A DNA stretch of 24,868 nucleotides. It comes from a virus. Positions 15,816 through 22,337 of the stretch are shown here, in pieces. Every line of letters starts with the position of its first letter. Within the stretch, counting starts at the first letter, position 1. Where the stretch lies: the IMG/VR virus record IMGVR_UViG_3300035180_000393, positions 1 to 24,868 of that record; one strand, written 5' to 3'. The notes under the pieces are model-generated. The model was not told the DNA's origin. It ran no database searches and was given only the letters and a program-made list of their open reading frames with translations. Both the position numbers and the translations under genes were made by a program.

Positions 15816-16448
15816 TTAGATTATTTGTCCACCTTCTCGGAAGAAGGCCTGAAGTGATGGATCACCGACTGCGGTTAGTGCATCGAATGCGTCGCGGGTC
15901 ATGGTCTTAGTTGTACCTTTGCCGCTTCCGCCTTGTGCGCCGCCGCCGTTATTGTTTGGTGCTGATACAAAATGCTTGCCTTGATCGCTCTGCGTCCAGG
16001 TGGTTACGAACTCCGCCAGCGGCTTGCCGTCAATCAACGCCTCATACGCGCCATCTTTGGCATTGATGCTGGCTTTGCTCTGATGCAATGCCTTTACTGC
16101 GTCTAGCATGGCTGGTTGTACGCCTGCCTTAACCAATGCGTCGGTCAAACCTGCGTCAATCAGGTGCTTATTTAACGCGCCGTCTTTTTCCGTTAATGAC
16201 TTGCTCAGCTTGTCAATTTCCGTCTTAGAAAACTTTTCGGATTTGCTTAATTTATCGGTCAATTCATCTACTTGAGTTTGTAGCGCGGCATGTTCTACAG
16301 GGTCTATGTCTGCGCCTTTGGCTTTCGCTTTCAGGGTTTTAACTTCGCTTAACAGTTCCTTGTTTTTTGCGCTCAATGCTTCTGTAGCTGAATTAGTGAT
16401 TTCTTCAATCAACGCGATAACTTCTGGGTCTTTACGGTCTAATGGCAT
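15816..16448 (-). CDS. Scaffold-like protein
   Basis: A 210-residue protein from ATG 16448. A TTG 39 bases upstream is in frame but the ATG is preceded by a GAGGA site and is favoured. Residues ~8-95 are Lys/Glu/Leu-rich coiled coil (EALSAKNKELLSEVKTLKAK, TDKLSKSEKFSKTEIDKLSK), ~95-165 more globular (LIDAGLTDALVKAGVQPAML), followed by a Gly/Asn-rich linker (NNNGGGAQGGSGKG) and a C-terminal helix (DPSLQAFFREGG). This is the layout of phage scaffolds: helical body and a short C-terminal coat-binding helix. It is immediately upstream of the coat gene, 17 bases away. It would fill the procapsid and leave during maturation. Confidence 0.82.
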   Translation of the reverse strand: MPLDRKDPEVIALIEEITNSATEALSAKNKELLSEVKTLKAKAKGADIDPVEHAALQTQVDELTDKLSKSEKFSKTEIDKLSKSLTEKDGALNKHLIDAGLTDALVKAGVQPAMLDAVKALHQSKASINAKDGAYEALIDGKPLAEFVTTWTQSDQGKHFVSAPNNNGGGAQGGSGKGTTKTMTRDAFDALTAVGDPSLQAFFREGGQII

Positions 16449-16488
16449 TACTGTGTCCTCTGGACTGGTTGCGAGCCGCTGGCTCAAT

Positions 16489-16523
16489 AAAAAAGCCCAA
16501 ACAGTCTCAAACTGGCAGGGCTT
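16489..16523 (-). terminator. Intrinsic terminator-like hairpin upstream of scaffold/coat
   Basis: On the minus strand AAGCCC (16523-16518) pairs with GGGCTT (16498-16493), with an inner CAGT/ACTG stem and a TTGAG loop, followed by six T (16494-16489). A second small hairpin GAGCC-AGC-GGCTC follows. It lies after the portal stop (16540) and about 40 bases before the scaffold ATG, within the late operon. Confidence 0.85.
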
Positions 16524-16539
16524 CGGTGTTTGGTATTAA

Positions 16540-17949
16540 TTACTGTATGTTAGTTGCTGCTGTCGGCAATACGGGCGTTATTGGCTTAATTCTTGCCTGT
16601 TCATCTTCTGACGTGATTTCGTTCTCTACTATTTCGCTTTGCTTGAGATTCCAGAACAGCGTTTCAAAACTGATTGCGCCAGCCTGCCATGCAGTAACCA
16701 ACGCTAAAATATCGGGGGCATCTAATGAGTGCTCGGTAAACTCATCGTTAAACTCGGCATCTACTTTGCCAGTTATACCAGCCCAGTCAGCCATGATTTG
16801 CAATATTCGGTCAAACCCATGCTCAATCATGTCACCAATTGAAGCTAGTACAGCACCCTCGCCTGAGTGTCGCATCTGCACTGTGCGTGCGGCTTCGGCT
16901 GTGGCCTTGTCTGGTGTAAGCATACGCGCACCGATTGCCGCCATGCCCGCCTCTTTGTCTTTTAAGCGGTTCTCTAGCGCTCCCAACCCCTGCCCAGTAA
17001 ATTCCAAGTATGACGCTTTAGCTTGCGGATCAGGAAACGCCCATGCTGCCGTTCCGCCGATGCTTAACTTTTCGCCCACTGATGGTTGATAACCGCTAAT
17101 TACAGCCGTAGGTAAACCAGTGAAGTGCGCGCCGTGCTCTAAATCAGCCGTGGTGCGATAATGCGACAGGTTAAGCGTCACCAGGTCATACATTGGCGGC
17201 TTCTGAACCGCCACATCGTTGTGTGTTGACCCGAAAATGACAAACGGTATATATGGTAATGGTTTGCCGTTTAGCAGTGGGATAACGTCGCCTTCGTACT
17301 GTTCCCACTCGCCGCGCTCATTCTTGCGATAGATGCGCTGTATATACTTACCATCTTCTAACAGTAGTGCGCGAATCTGGTCGATAGTCTTAGACTCAAA
17401 CTCGCTTGTCCACTCGATAGCTGTTTCAGTCAACGCTATCATGACTGGCTGCATGGCGTTGTTGATACGCTCTGCACGCCAGTTGATAATTGATTCAGCT
17501 TTGTAAGTTGAGCAATATGGGCGAAGATTCAGCGACGCGGCTTGTGCCAGGGTAATCGGGTTTTCATTAACCTGCGGATACTCTACCAGCAAGCCAACAC
17601 GACCTACCCCGACAACTTCACGCGATACTATCTCTGCCAACTCGTTGAAGTCGCAATTAGTCAGCGTTATATCGTCAAGGATATCCTGCATTGCTGCTGG
17701 CGCTGTAATGACTGGATCTTTGCGGAATAACATACCAACTAGGCCGTCAACAGTACGCGCTGTTGCGTTATAAAACGGGGTGCGCATTACCATGGCTTTG
17801 TAATCTTCGGCGCTCTGCTCTTTGAGCTTAGGCAGGTATCGCTCGCCAGCATTGTGCACAGCGTCCTCACCTTCCAGCACGTCACGGCACTTTGTCCAGC
17901 GTACCAAGCCCGCGCTGTATTCTGTGTGTTGCGTGTCTGGTTTTATCAT
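16540..17949 (-). CDS. Portal protein (DUF4055 family)
   Basis: A 469-residue portal-type protein that forms the dodecameric vertex ring through which DNA enters. The N-terminus contains RWTKCRDVLEGEDAVHNAGE and YLPKLKEQSAEDYKAMVMRT, then ATARTVDGLVGMLFRKDPVI (residues ~63-82), all typical of DUF4055 portals. Further marks are SREVVGVGRVGLLVEYP (~110-125), LPYIPFVIFGSTHND (~230-245) and DLEHGAHFTGLPTAVISGY (~268-288). Length is normal. It begins at the base where the terminase large-subunit gene stops (1-base overlap) and is followed by a terminator-like hairpin and then the scaffold gene. Confidence 0.92.
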   Translation of the reverse strand: MIKPDTQHTEYSAGLVRWTKCRDVLEGEDAVHNAGERYLPKLKEQSAEDYKAMVMRTPFYNATARTVDGLVGMLFRKDPVITAPAAMQDILDDITLTNCDFNELAEIVSREVVGVGRVGLLVEYPQVNENPITLAQAASLNLRPYCSTYKAESIINWRAERINNAMQPVMIALTETAIEWTSEFESKTIDQIRALLLEDGKYIQRIYRKNERGEWEQYEGDVIPLLNGKPLPYIPFVIFGSTHNDVAVQKPPMYDLVTLNLSHYRTTADLEHGAHFTGLPTAVISGYQPSVGEKLSIGGTAAWAFPDPQAKASYLEFTGQGLGALENRLKDKEAGMAAIGARMLTPDKATAEAARTVQMRHSGEGAVLASIGDMIEHGFDRILQIMADWAGITGKVDAEFNDEFTEHSLDAPDILALVTAWQAGAISFETLFWNLKQSEIVENEITSEDEQARIKPITPVLPTAATNIQ

Positions 17950-19340
17950 TAAATACCTACAATTTGCATTCGTTGCATGGCTTGATTGCCTATTAGCTCG
18001 CCAAATGCTCGGGATAACCCGTCCACCTGGTCGTCATTTGCCCCATTTGGGAACATTCGCATCTCATCTTTTAATTGCTCGTTCCATTCTCCGCGCAGCA
18101 TCATCACGTTCCCGATGTTTACTTGCGCGGCTACTGGTTCGGCGCGTGTTACTTTGTCGCCTGATTCTGGTGAGCTTGTTACCCTGTAGCCAGCCAGCGC
18201 ACGGGTCAGGTATAGAACCTGCGTCTTGCCCGCCTGTCCTGGGTCTTGCGGTATGCTTATTTTAACGTTGAACCCGTCAACGGCTGCCGTGTTAGTAATT
18301 GCAGCGTCACGCTCATCAGGTCCTACACGAATACGCACGACGTTAGCAATAATAAACCGCCCGTCTGGTAACTTGCCGAGCTTAACGCCTGCTGTGTAAT
18401 CGCCAGTTGTTGTGCTTGCCAAATCCCAGCCACGTACCCATGTTATTTGTTGCGCTGGCAATGCGTCGATTATTTGTAATTGGTCTGGTTTGAATAAGCC
18501 GCCCTCTGCTGGTGCTGGGCTCTGCATATATTGCCCAGCAAATACATACGGCGCGGCTTGTTCCATCCGTCGCAAATCTTCAATCTTGTGCTTATCTTCC
18601 CATAGTGCGGTGCCGTCCTCTTGGATAGCAGGCAAGCAGACATGATCCCATTCCTCGCCGTTCCCGCCATTAAGTAGCCAACCAGCCAAATCACGCTCAT
18701 GCAATCGCTGCATAATTAATACGATAGGTGTATCAGGCGAGTTTCTTCGGCTTTCTAGCGTGTTCTGAAACCAGTCTATGACGTTCTCGCGGATAACGTC
18801 GCTACGCGCTTCGTCTGCCTTATGCGGGTCATCTATCAGGATGCATCCACCGAATCCGTCGCGGTGCTTGCCTGCGCCAAAACCAGTTATTGTGCCACCA
18901 GCACCAGCGGCATACATTACGCCGCCGTTGGTTGTCGTCCAGTGACTACGCGCATCAGAATCAAGCGTGCAATCTGGGAATATGCGCTGATAATCCTCGT
19001 GCTGTACCATGCTACGAATCTGGGCGCTGTTATTTGCTGCTAACTGTGCCGAGTAGCTTGCGTGGATAAACTCAGAGTCAGGAACTTTACCCATCGCCCA
19101 CGCTACGAAGTTAACGACAGCTAATTCTGTTTTGCTGTACCGTGGCGGCACATTGATAATTAACCGCTTGCACTCGCCGTTAAACACCCGCATCAGCGCG
19201 TCACAGATTATCTTGTGGTGATTGCTTCTGATCCACTGATACCCACGCCGCCGCGCAAACATCCAACGGCTGAACGTGTATAAATCCTCTCGCGCCAATA
19301 ATCCAGCCGCTTCTATTTCCGACTGATTAAATATGCGCAT
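17949..19340 (-). CDS. terL: Terminase large subunit
   Basis: A 463-residue DNA-packaging motor. The ATPase has a Walker A-type VPPRYSKTEL (residues ~64-73) and a Walker B stretch CILIDDPHK (~166-174), with an adenine-binding-type region near the N-terminus (SRWMFARRRGYQW). The C-terminal RNase H-like nuclease shows the acidic residues in GWDLA (D306), QDPGQAGK (D366) and NDDQVDG (D436-D440), so both halves are complete. This domain order matches the class with the psiM2-ORF9-type C-terminus. It cuts concatemers and pumps DNA through the portal. It follows the small subunit by 1 base and overlaps the portal start. Confidence 0.95.
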   Translation of the reverse strand: MRIFNQSEIEAAGLLAREDLYTFSRWMFARRRGYQWIRSNHHKIICDALMRVFNGECKRLIINVPPRYSKTELAVVNFVAWAMGKVPDSEFIHASYSAQLAANNSAQIRSMVQHEDYQRIFPDCTLDSDARSHWTTTNGGVMYAAGAGGTITGFGAGKHRDGFGGCILIDDPHKADEARSDVIRENVIDWFQNTLESRRNSPDTPIVLIMQRLHERDLAGWLLNGGNGEEWDHVCLPAIQEDGTALWEDKHKIEDLRRMEQAAPYVFAGQYMQSPAPAEGGLFKPDQLQIIDALPAQQITWVRGWDLASTTTGDYTAGVKLGKLPDGRFIIANVVRIRVGPDERDAAITNTAAVDGFNVKISIPQDPGQAGKTQVLYLTRALAGYRVTSSPESGDKVTRAEPVAAQVNIGNVMMLRGEWNEQLKDEMRMFPNGANDDQVDGLSRAFGELIGNQAMQRMQIVGI

Positions 19341-19341
19341 G

Positions 19342-19863
19342 TTAAAACTCGTTGATTATGTCTTTCGCTATCTGCTTGAAAGTGTCAGTCGTTAGTGTAG
19401 GTGTTGTATTAGTGTTGTTTATCTGGATCGCGGTATCTGGTTGTTTGCCGTAAATGTTCTCTTTGCCCTTGCCGACTAACTCTTGCGCTGCTCGTAACTC
19501 CATCATCGTGCAATCTTCTGTCTGCACTTTCTTTACTGCTTTCTGCGCGATTATCAAGCTGGCTTTGCGGAAAAATATATCATCCTGTGTGCGCTCTGAC
19601 ACTAGTGCGTTATGAACAGATAGCTCTGTGGCATTTAGTGTCGCTTTTTCTGTGGCAATTTCTGCAACAGCTTGTTTTGTATTTACTTCCCTCTCTACGA
19701 GTGTGGCTTTTTCGCCCTTAATCCAGCCCTCTTGTGCGGCTTTTCGGCTGATTGATTTGCGGTCTTTAATTACTACTTCATCTCTTGCCGCAATCTCTGC
19801 TAGTGACAATCCTCGCTCATAGAAAGCTCTGACTGTTTCCCATTCGTCATGACTGTATGCCAT
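19342..19863 (-). CDS. terS: Terminase small subunit
   Basis: A 173-residue protein encoded immediately upstream of the large subunit. Residues ~5-45 contain a helix-turn-helix (ERGLSLAEIAARDEV then DRKSISRKAAQEGWIKGEKA), the expected DNA-recognition domain. The middle is helical (~50-140), the likely oligomerisation region, and the C-terminus (TLTTDTFKQIAKDIINEF) is a short amphipathic tail that may bind the large subunit. ATG 19863 has a GAGGT ribosome site, 5 bases away. It overlaps the methyltransferase gene by 17 bases. It would recognise the packaging start site on phage DNA. Confidence 0.85.
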   Translation of the reverse strand: MAYSHDEWETVRAFYERGLSLAEIAARDEVVIKDRKSISRKAAQEGWIKGEKATLVEREVNTKQAVAEIATEKATLNATELSVHNALVSERTQDDIFFRKASLIIAQKAVKKVQTEDCTMMELRAAQELVGKGKENIYGKQPDTAIQINNTNTTPTLTTDTFKQIAKDIINEF

Positions 19864-21073
19864 CGCTTACCTCAGTAAATGATCTGCCGTCTGATTCCAG
19901 CGTGGCTTGCTTACCAGTGAATTCTTGCCAGCGTTTAACGATTACGTCTACATACCTTGGGTCGAGTTCCATAAGGTAACCAACACGCCCATTCTTCTCG
20001 GCTGCGATCATGGTTGTGCCTGAACCGCCGAAGCTGTCTAGCACAATGTCGCCGCCCTTTGTGTTATTTAGCATCTGGTATTCGAACAACTCAACTGGCT
20101 TCATGGTTGGGTGTTCACCATTTCGTGATGGCTTGTCAAATTCAAGGATAGTGGTTTGCTTTCTGTCAGCCGCCCAGAGGTGACCTGCTCCCTCTTTCCA
20201 TCCGTACAGACACGGCTCATGTTTCCAATGGTAATCTTGCCTGCCCATCACCAATTGGGATTTTTTCCATATCAAGCATTGGCGCACAACCCACCCAGCA
20301 TCATTAGCCGCACCTCTAAAGTTGTACCCTTCTGAATCTGCATGCCAAATATAAAAAACAGCACCTGCTTTCATGACAGAATCGGCTGTTACATATGCGT
20401 CCCGTAAAAACACACGGAAGTCATCGTTCCCCATTGAATCATTCTGAATGGTTAACTTTTCTTTTGTTCCTCCCTCATAAGCAACGTTATACGGCGGGTC
20501 AGTTAACCACATATCAACTTCACGTCCGTTAACGAGAGCATCCATGTCTGTAACAATAGTTGATGAGCCACACATAACCCTGTGCTTCCCACATTGCCAA
20601 ACGTCGCCTATCTTGCTGATTGGCTCAGGCTGAACCTCTGGCACATAGTCCTCGTCGGTCTGCCCTGGAAGTATCTCCTCAATCTCTAACTCTGCTATTT
20701 CATCCAGCGTGAAGCCAGTCAACTCTAAATCGAATCCTAATTCCTCAAGATCATCAAATTCCAGCTTGAGCATTTCATCATCCCAGCCAGCATTTAGTGC
20801 CAGCTTGTTGTCGGCAATGATATAAGCGCGTTTCTGTGTGTCTGTTAGGTGCGCCAGGCGAATGCACGGCACTTCCTGCATGTCCAGCTTACGAGCTGCC
20901 ATAACGCGACCATGACCAGCTATGATGCCGCCATCGCTGTCTATCAGCACAGGGTTAGTAAATCCGAATTCTCGGATGCTTGCGGCTATCTGCGCTACCT
21001 GTTCATCGCTATGCGTGCGGCTGTTCCTTGCGTAAGGTATCAACGTGTCGACGGTAATCTGCTCTATTTTCAT
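19847..21073 (-). CDS. ParB-domain N6-adenine or N4-cytosine DNA methyltransferase
   Basis: A two-domain protein. Residues ~5-75 are ParB/Srx-like: IPYARNSRTHSDEQVAQIAA, then GGIIAGHGRVMAARKL with the GHGR box. The C-terminal ~155-400 is an amino-methyltransferase with catalytic DPPY (192-195) and the AdoMet-binding FGGSGTT (348-354); DPPY first means the beta class. I chose ATG 21073 (MKIEQITVDTLIPYARNSRT), as in the family. An ATG 3 bases upstream and a TTG at 21091, which has an AAGGA site, are also in frame. The gene leads the late operon directly before the terminase. It probably protects phage DNA from host restriction; the recognition sequence is unknown, and a role in packaging is speculative. 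Confidence 0.9.
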   Translation of the reverse strand: MKIEQITVDTLIPYARNSRTHSDEQVAQIAASIREFGFTNPVLIDSDGGIIAGHGRVMAARKLDMQEVPCIRLAHLTDTQKRAYIIADNKLALNAGWDDEMLKLEFDDLEELGFDLELTGFTLDEIAELEIEEILPGQTDEDYVPEVQPEPISKIGDVWQCGKHRVMCGSSTIVTDMDALVNGREVDMWLTDPPYNVAYEGGTKEKLTIQNDSMGNDDFRVFLRDAYVTADSVMKAGAVFYIWHADSEGYNFRGAANDAGWVVRQCLIWKKSQLVMGRQDYHWKHEPCLYGWKEGAGHLWAADRKQTTILEFDKPSRNGEHPTMKPVELFEYQMLNNTKGGDIVLDSFGGSGTTMIAAEKNGRVGYLMELDPRYVDVIVKRWQEFTGKQATLESDGRSFTEVSDGIQS

Positions 21074-21120
21074 CATGCCTATTTTATACAATACGTCCTT
21101 GTTTGTAGATAGCCGTAAAA

Positions 21121-21148
21121 ATATTATTTTATTAAAAAAGATTGTCTA
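21121..21148 (-). promoter_or_regulatory. Putative late-operon promoter (sigma70-like)
   Basis: On the minus strand TAGACA (21148-21143) matches five of six bases of the -35 consensus, and TAATAT (21126-21121) is a weak -10 box, 16 bases apart, about 45 bases upstream of the methyltransferase start. It lies in a very A+T-rich divergent region. The weak -10 suggests it may need an activator or be regulated by the repeat overlapping its -35. Confidence 0.45.
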
Positions 21149-21166
21149 AAACTGAAAAAAAGATTG
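21134..21166. repeat. 11-base direct repeat, candidate operator
   Basis: AAAAAAGATTG occurs at 21134-21144 and again at 21156-21166, 22 bases apart (about two helical turns). The first copy overlaps the -35 of the minus-strand promoter and the second overlaps the -35 of the plus-strand promoter. Tandem direct repeats are a common target layout for ribbon-helix-helix dimers, and such a protein is encoded just downstream. Binding is inferred. Confidence 0.6.
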
Positions 21167-21191
21167 CTTTTTCTATTTATGATGCTATACT
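21164..21191 (+). promoter_or_regulatory. Promoter of the plus-strand RHH operon (extended -10)
   Basis: TTGCTT (21164-21169) is followed after 16 bases by TATACT (21186-21191), with TG at 21183-21184 giving an extended -10 (TGC-TATACT). The start of transcription would be about 21198, and the first start codon (21234) has an AGGAG site 7 bases upstream. Good match to a sigma70 promoter. Confidence 0.8.
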
Positions 21192-21233
21192 GAAATCACT
21201 GAAGCACAATATTAACCACTTAGGAGTAACTAA

Positions 21234-21326
21234 ATGAACTCAAAATATGAAACTCTGATGCTAGGCTTGTTTATAATATGTATCGGCGGTGAAATCGTCA
21301 TTGCAGCAATCAAAATGCCATGGTGA
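21234..21326 (+). CDS. 30-residue single-span membrane peptide
   Basis: Starts at ATG 21234 with a near-perfect ribosome site (AGGAG, 7-base spacer) and ends at TGA 21324-21326. The product is MNSKYETLMLGLFIICIGGE then IVIAAIKMPW: a polar N-terminus followed by one hydrophobic segment (residues ~8-26). Its stop overlaps the GTG start of the RHH gene (GTGA), so translation is coupled. The strong leader features argue for a real product. Function is unknown; options are a membrane-active peptide controlled by its RHH partner, an exclusion peptide, or a leader that tunes RHH synthesis. No family is recognised. Confidence 0.7.
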   Translation: MNSKYETLMLGLFIICIGGEIVIAAIKMPW

Positions 21327-21499
21327 AAACAATTATCAAGCCAGGCCGCAAGGCTTTACCCGACGACATGAAGCCTGTTACTGTTAGGCTATCCCCTGTG
21401 CAAGCTTCCGTATTTAGGGCACTTGGCGACGGTCAAGTCAATCGCGGTATTCGCAAAGCTGCTGAACTGCTGGCTATCAGTATCAATCCTAATGTGTAG
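21323..21499 (+). CDS. Small ribbon-helix-helix DNA-binding protein
   Basis: Reads from GTG 21323 to TAG 21497-21499, 58 residues. After a basic start (MKTIIKPGRKALPDD) comes KPVTVRLSPVQASVFRALGD, a beta strand (KPVTVRLS) then helix A, and then a turn and helix B (NRGIRKAAELLAIS). This is the ribbon-helix-helix layout, with VTVRL as the DNA-contacting strand, and it resembles small phage proteins with an 'LG.G....GIRKA' core. It overlaps the membrane-peptide gene by 4 bases. It probably binds the direct repeat between the divergent promoters and controls both its own operon and the late operon. Target and sign of regulation are inferred. Confidence 0.82.
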   Translation: MKTIIKPGRKALPDDMKPVTVRLSPVQASVFRALGDGQVNRGIRKAAELLAISINPNV

Positions 21500-21501
21500 A
21501 T

Positions 21502-21567
21502 ACCCGCAATGGTGCGCATCGACCATTACAGTCCAGCATACCTGACGATATTCTAAGCGGTGCGGGT
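21502..21567 (+). other. Nested inverted repeats downstream of the RHH gene
   Basis: Exact arms ACCCGCA (21502-21508) and TGCGGGT (21561-21567) enclose a second hairpin AATGGT (21508-21513)/ACCATT (21522-21527). The outer arms begin 3 bases after the RHH stop. The RNA could form a closed multi-branch structure in the 3' untranslated region; the DNA could form a cruciform. It does not fold as a tRNA. Function unknown. Confidence 0.45.
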
Positions 21568-21575
21568 TAAAATGC

Positions 21576-21610
21576 AAAAAGCCACGACGGTTAGGCCATG
21601 GCTTCGTTTG
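21576..21610. terminator. Bidirectional intrinsic terminator between convergent operons
   Basis: AAGCCA (21579-21584) pairs with TGGCTT (21599-21604). On the plus strand a T-rich tail (CGTTTGTTT) follows; on the minus strand a run of five T (21580-21576) follows the stem. It can end the plus-strand RHH operon and the minus-strand operon that stops at 21697. About 85 bases between it and that stop (21611-21696) show no gene. Confidence 0.75.
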
Positions 21611-21696
21611 TTTCGGAGTCGGCTAATCTGGCAAATAAGCCAAAACGCCTGATTCTATGCGGACTCGATTTTCAATACGACATTTATAACATTGTT

Positions 21697-22089
21697 TTAT
21701 ATTTTGCGCAAATTATTTTCAAACGCTTTTTTCTTCATAGCGTCCGACACCATTAGCCAGCTAGTCCGCATCAGCAACCCAATGTCACGCTCATAAAGTT
21801 TTTTACGCATCACATGGGGCGGTAAGCGTAGTATATGCCAGCACTTAATCGCTTTCTTGTTCTTTTCTGGAAGTCCGCAGATTATCTTCTCCACCTCCAC
21901 CGCCTCCAGTATATTTATCTCACAATTCGGATCGGAACGCTCAAATACGTCAGCGGATTTATACTTGCTCTCTAACCCTACGCATTTCACTGGCACGGAT
22001 TTACGTACTATTACCCACTGTTCCCAATTTGCGAAAATATCAGCTACTTCTGGCAAAATTACAATGTAATCCGATACGTCAACTTTCAT
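21697..22089 (-). CDS. Putative antitermination protein (Q-like)
   Basis: A 130-residue protein from ATG 22089, chosen over an upstream in-frame start because a perfect AAGGAG site lies 5 bases before it. The C-terminal half resembles sigma region 4/Q-type helix-turn-helix segments: CGLPEKNKKAIKCWHILRLP then PHVMRKKLYERDIGLLMRTS (residues ~72-109). The N-terminal half (ILPEVADIFANWEQW) is not recognised. It is the last gene before the late control region, where lambdoid phages place Q. If correct, it would let RNA polymerase pass terminators in the late operon, including the internal hairpins before the scaffold and tail tube genes. The family match is tentative. It overlaps the Cys-rich gene by 4 bases. 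Confidence 0.55.
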   Translation of the reverse strand: MKVDVSDYIVILPEVADIFANWEQWVIVRKSVPVKCVGLESKYKSADVFERSDPNCEINILEAVEVEKIICGLPEKNKKAIKCWHILRLPPHVMRKKLYERDIGLLMRTSWLMVSDAMKKKAFENNLRKI

Positions 22090-22256
22090 TCTATCTCCTT
22101 GAATTGTGCGCATTTCTTGATTGTCTTGTTGCCCTTGTCGCAATACTGCTTATCGAATAGCGTTTTTAGGTAAGCACAGCCATAGCACGGGATTAGCTCA
22201 CGTTCAAACTTGACGTGGTTTGCTGGGTCACTATACATGAAAGCTGGCAGGGTCAT
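22086..22256 (-). CDS. Small Cys-rich (zinc-binding-like) protein
   Basis: Reads from ATG 22256 to TGA 22088-22086, 56 residues (MTLPAFMYSDPANHVKFERE start). It carries CYGC at 24-27, then C39 and C49: pattern C-x2-C-x11-C-x9-C, which would suit a small zinc ribbon. Both ends overlap neighbours by 4 bases (ATGA), so it is tightly coupled to the rusA remnant upstream and the Q-like gene downstream. I do not recognise the family. A small nucleic-acid-binding protein of the nin-like region is the plausible reading. Confidence 0.78.
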   Translation of the reverse strand: MTLPAFMYSDPANHVKFERELIPCYGCAYLKTLFDKQYCDKGNKTIKKCAQFKEIE

Positions 22257-22336
22257 GGCATAGCTCCGATGGTCACCGTCATTCCGCCGTCTTTGATAGG
22301 CTCGCCGTACTCCGCCTCAATCCGCTTTATATTCAA
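22253..22336 (-). pseudogene. rusA: C-terminal remnant of rusA
   Basis: Right after the homing endonuclease stop, a frame opens with TTG 22336 (NIKRIEAEYGEPIKDGG, then MTVTIGAMP) and ends at TGA 22255-22253, overlapping the next gene's ATG. The segment matches the usual C-terminus of phage RusA proteins (..IKRI.AEYGEP.KGG.. followed by a short beta strand). GGGAG lies upstream so it may still be translated as a 27-residue peptide that couples to the Cys-rich gene. The catalytic Asp residues of RusA lie in the missing middle, so no resolvase activity is expected. Confidence 0.7.
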
Positions 22337-22337
22337 G

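Noticed and set aside
16449-16487. Upstream TTG start of the scaffold gene (13 extra residues)
   Set aside because: The ATG at 16448 has a GAGGA site at normal spacing, while the TTG lies in the T-run/hairpin tail of the terminator.
16442-17089. 215-codon plus-strand open frame opposite the portal gene
   Set aside because: Shadow of the DUF4055 portal gene, no support from motifs or start signals.
21502-21567. tRNA-like element (7-base acceptor-like stem)
   Set aside because: The arms could serve as an acceptor stem but there is no T-arm (no TTC-R-A motif in the right place, no 5-base T stem) and no anticodon arm.
22090-22143. Upstream in-frame start of the Q-like gene
   Set aside because: The ATG at 22089 has AAGGAG 5 bases upstream and overlaps the preceding stop by 4 bases; the upstream stretch is the coding region of the Cys-rich gene.
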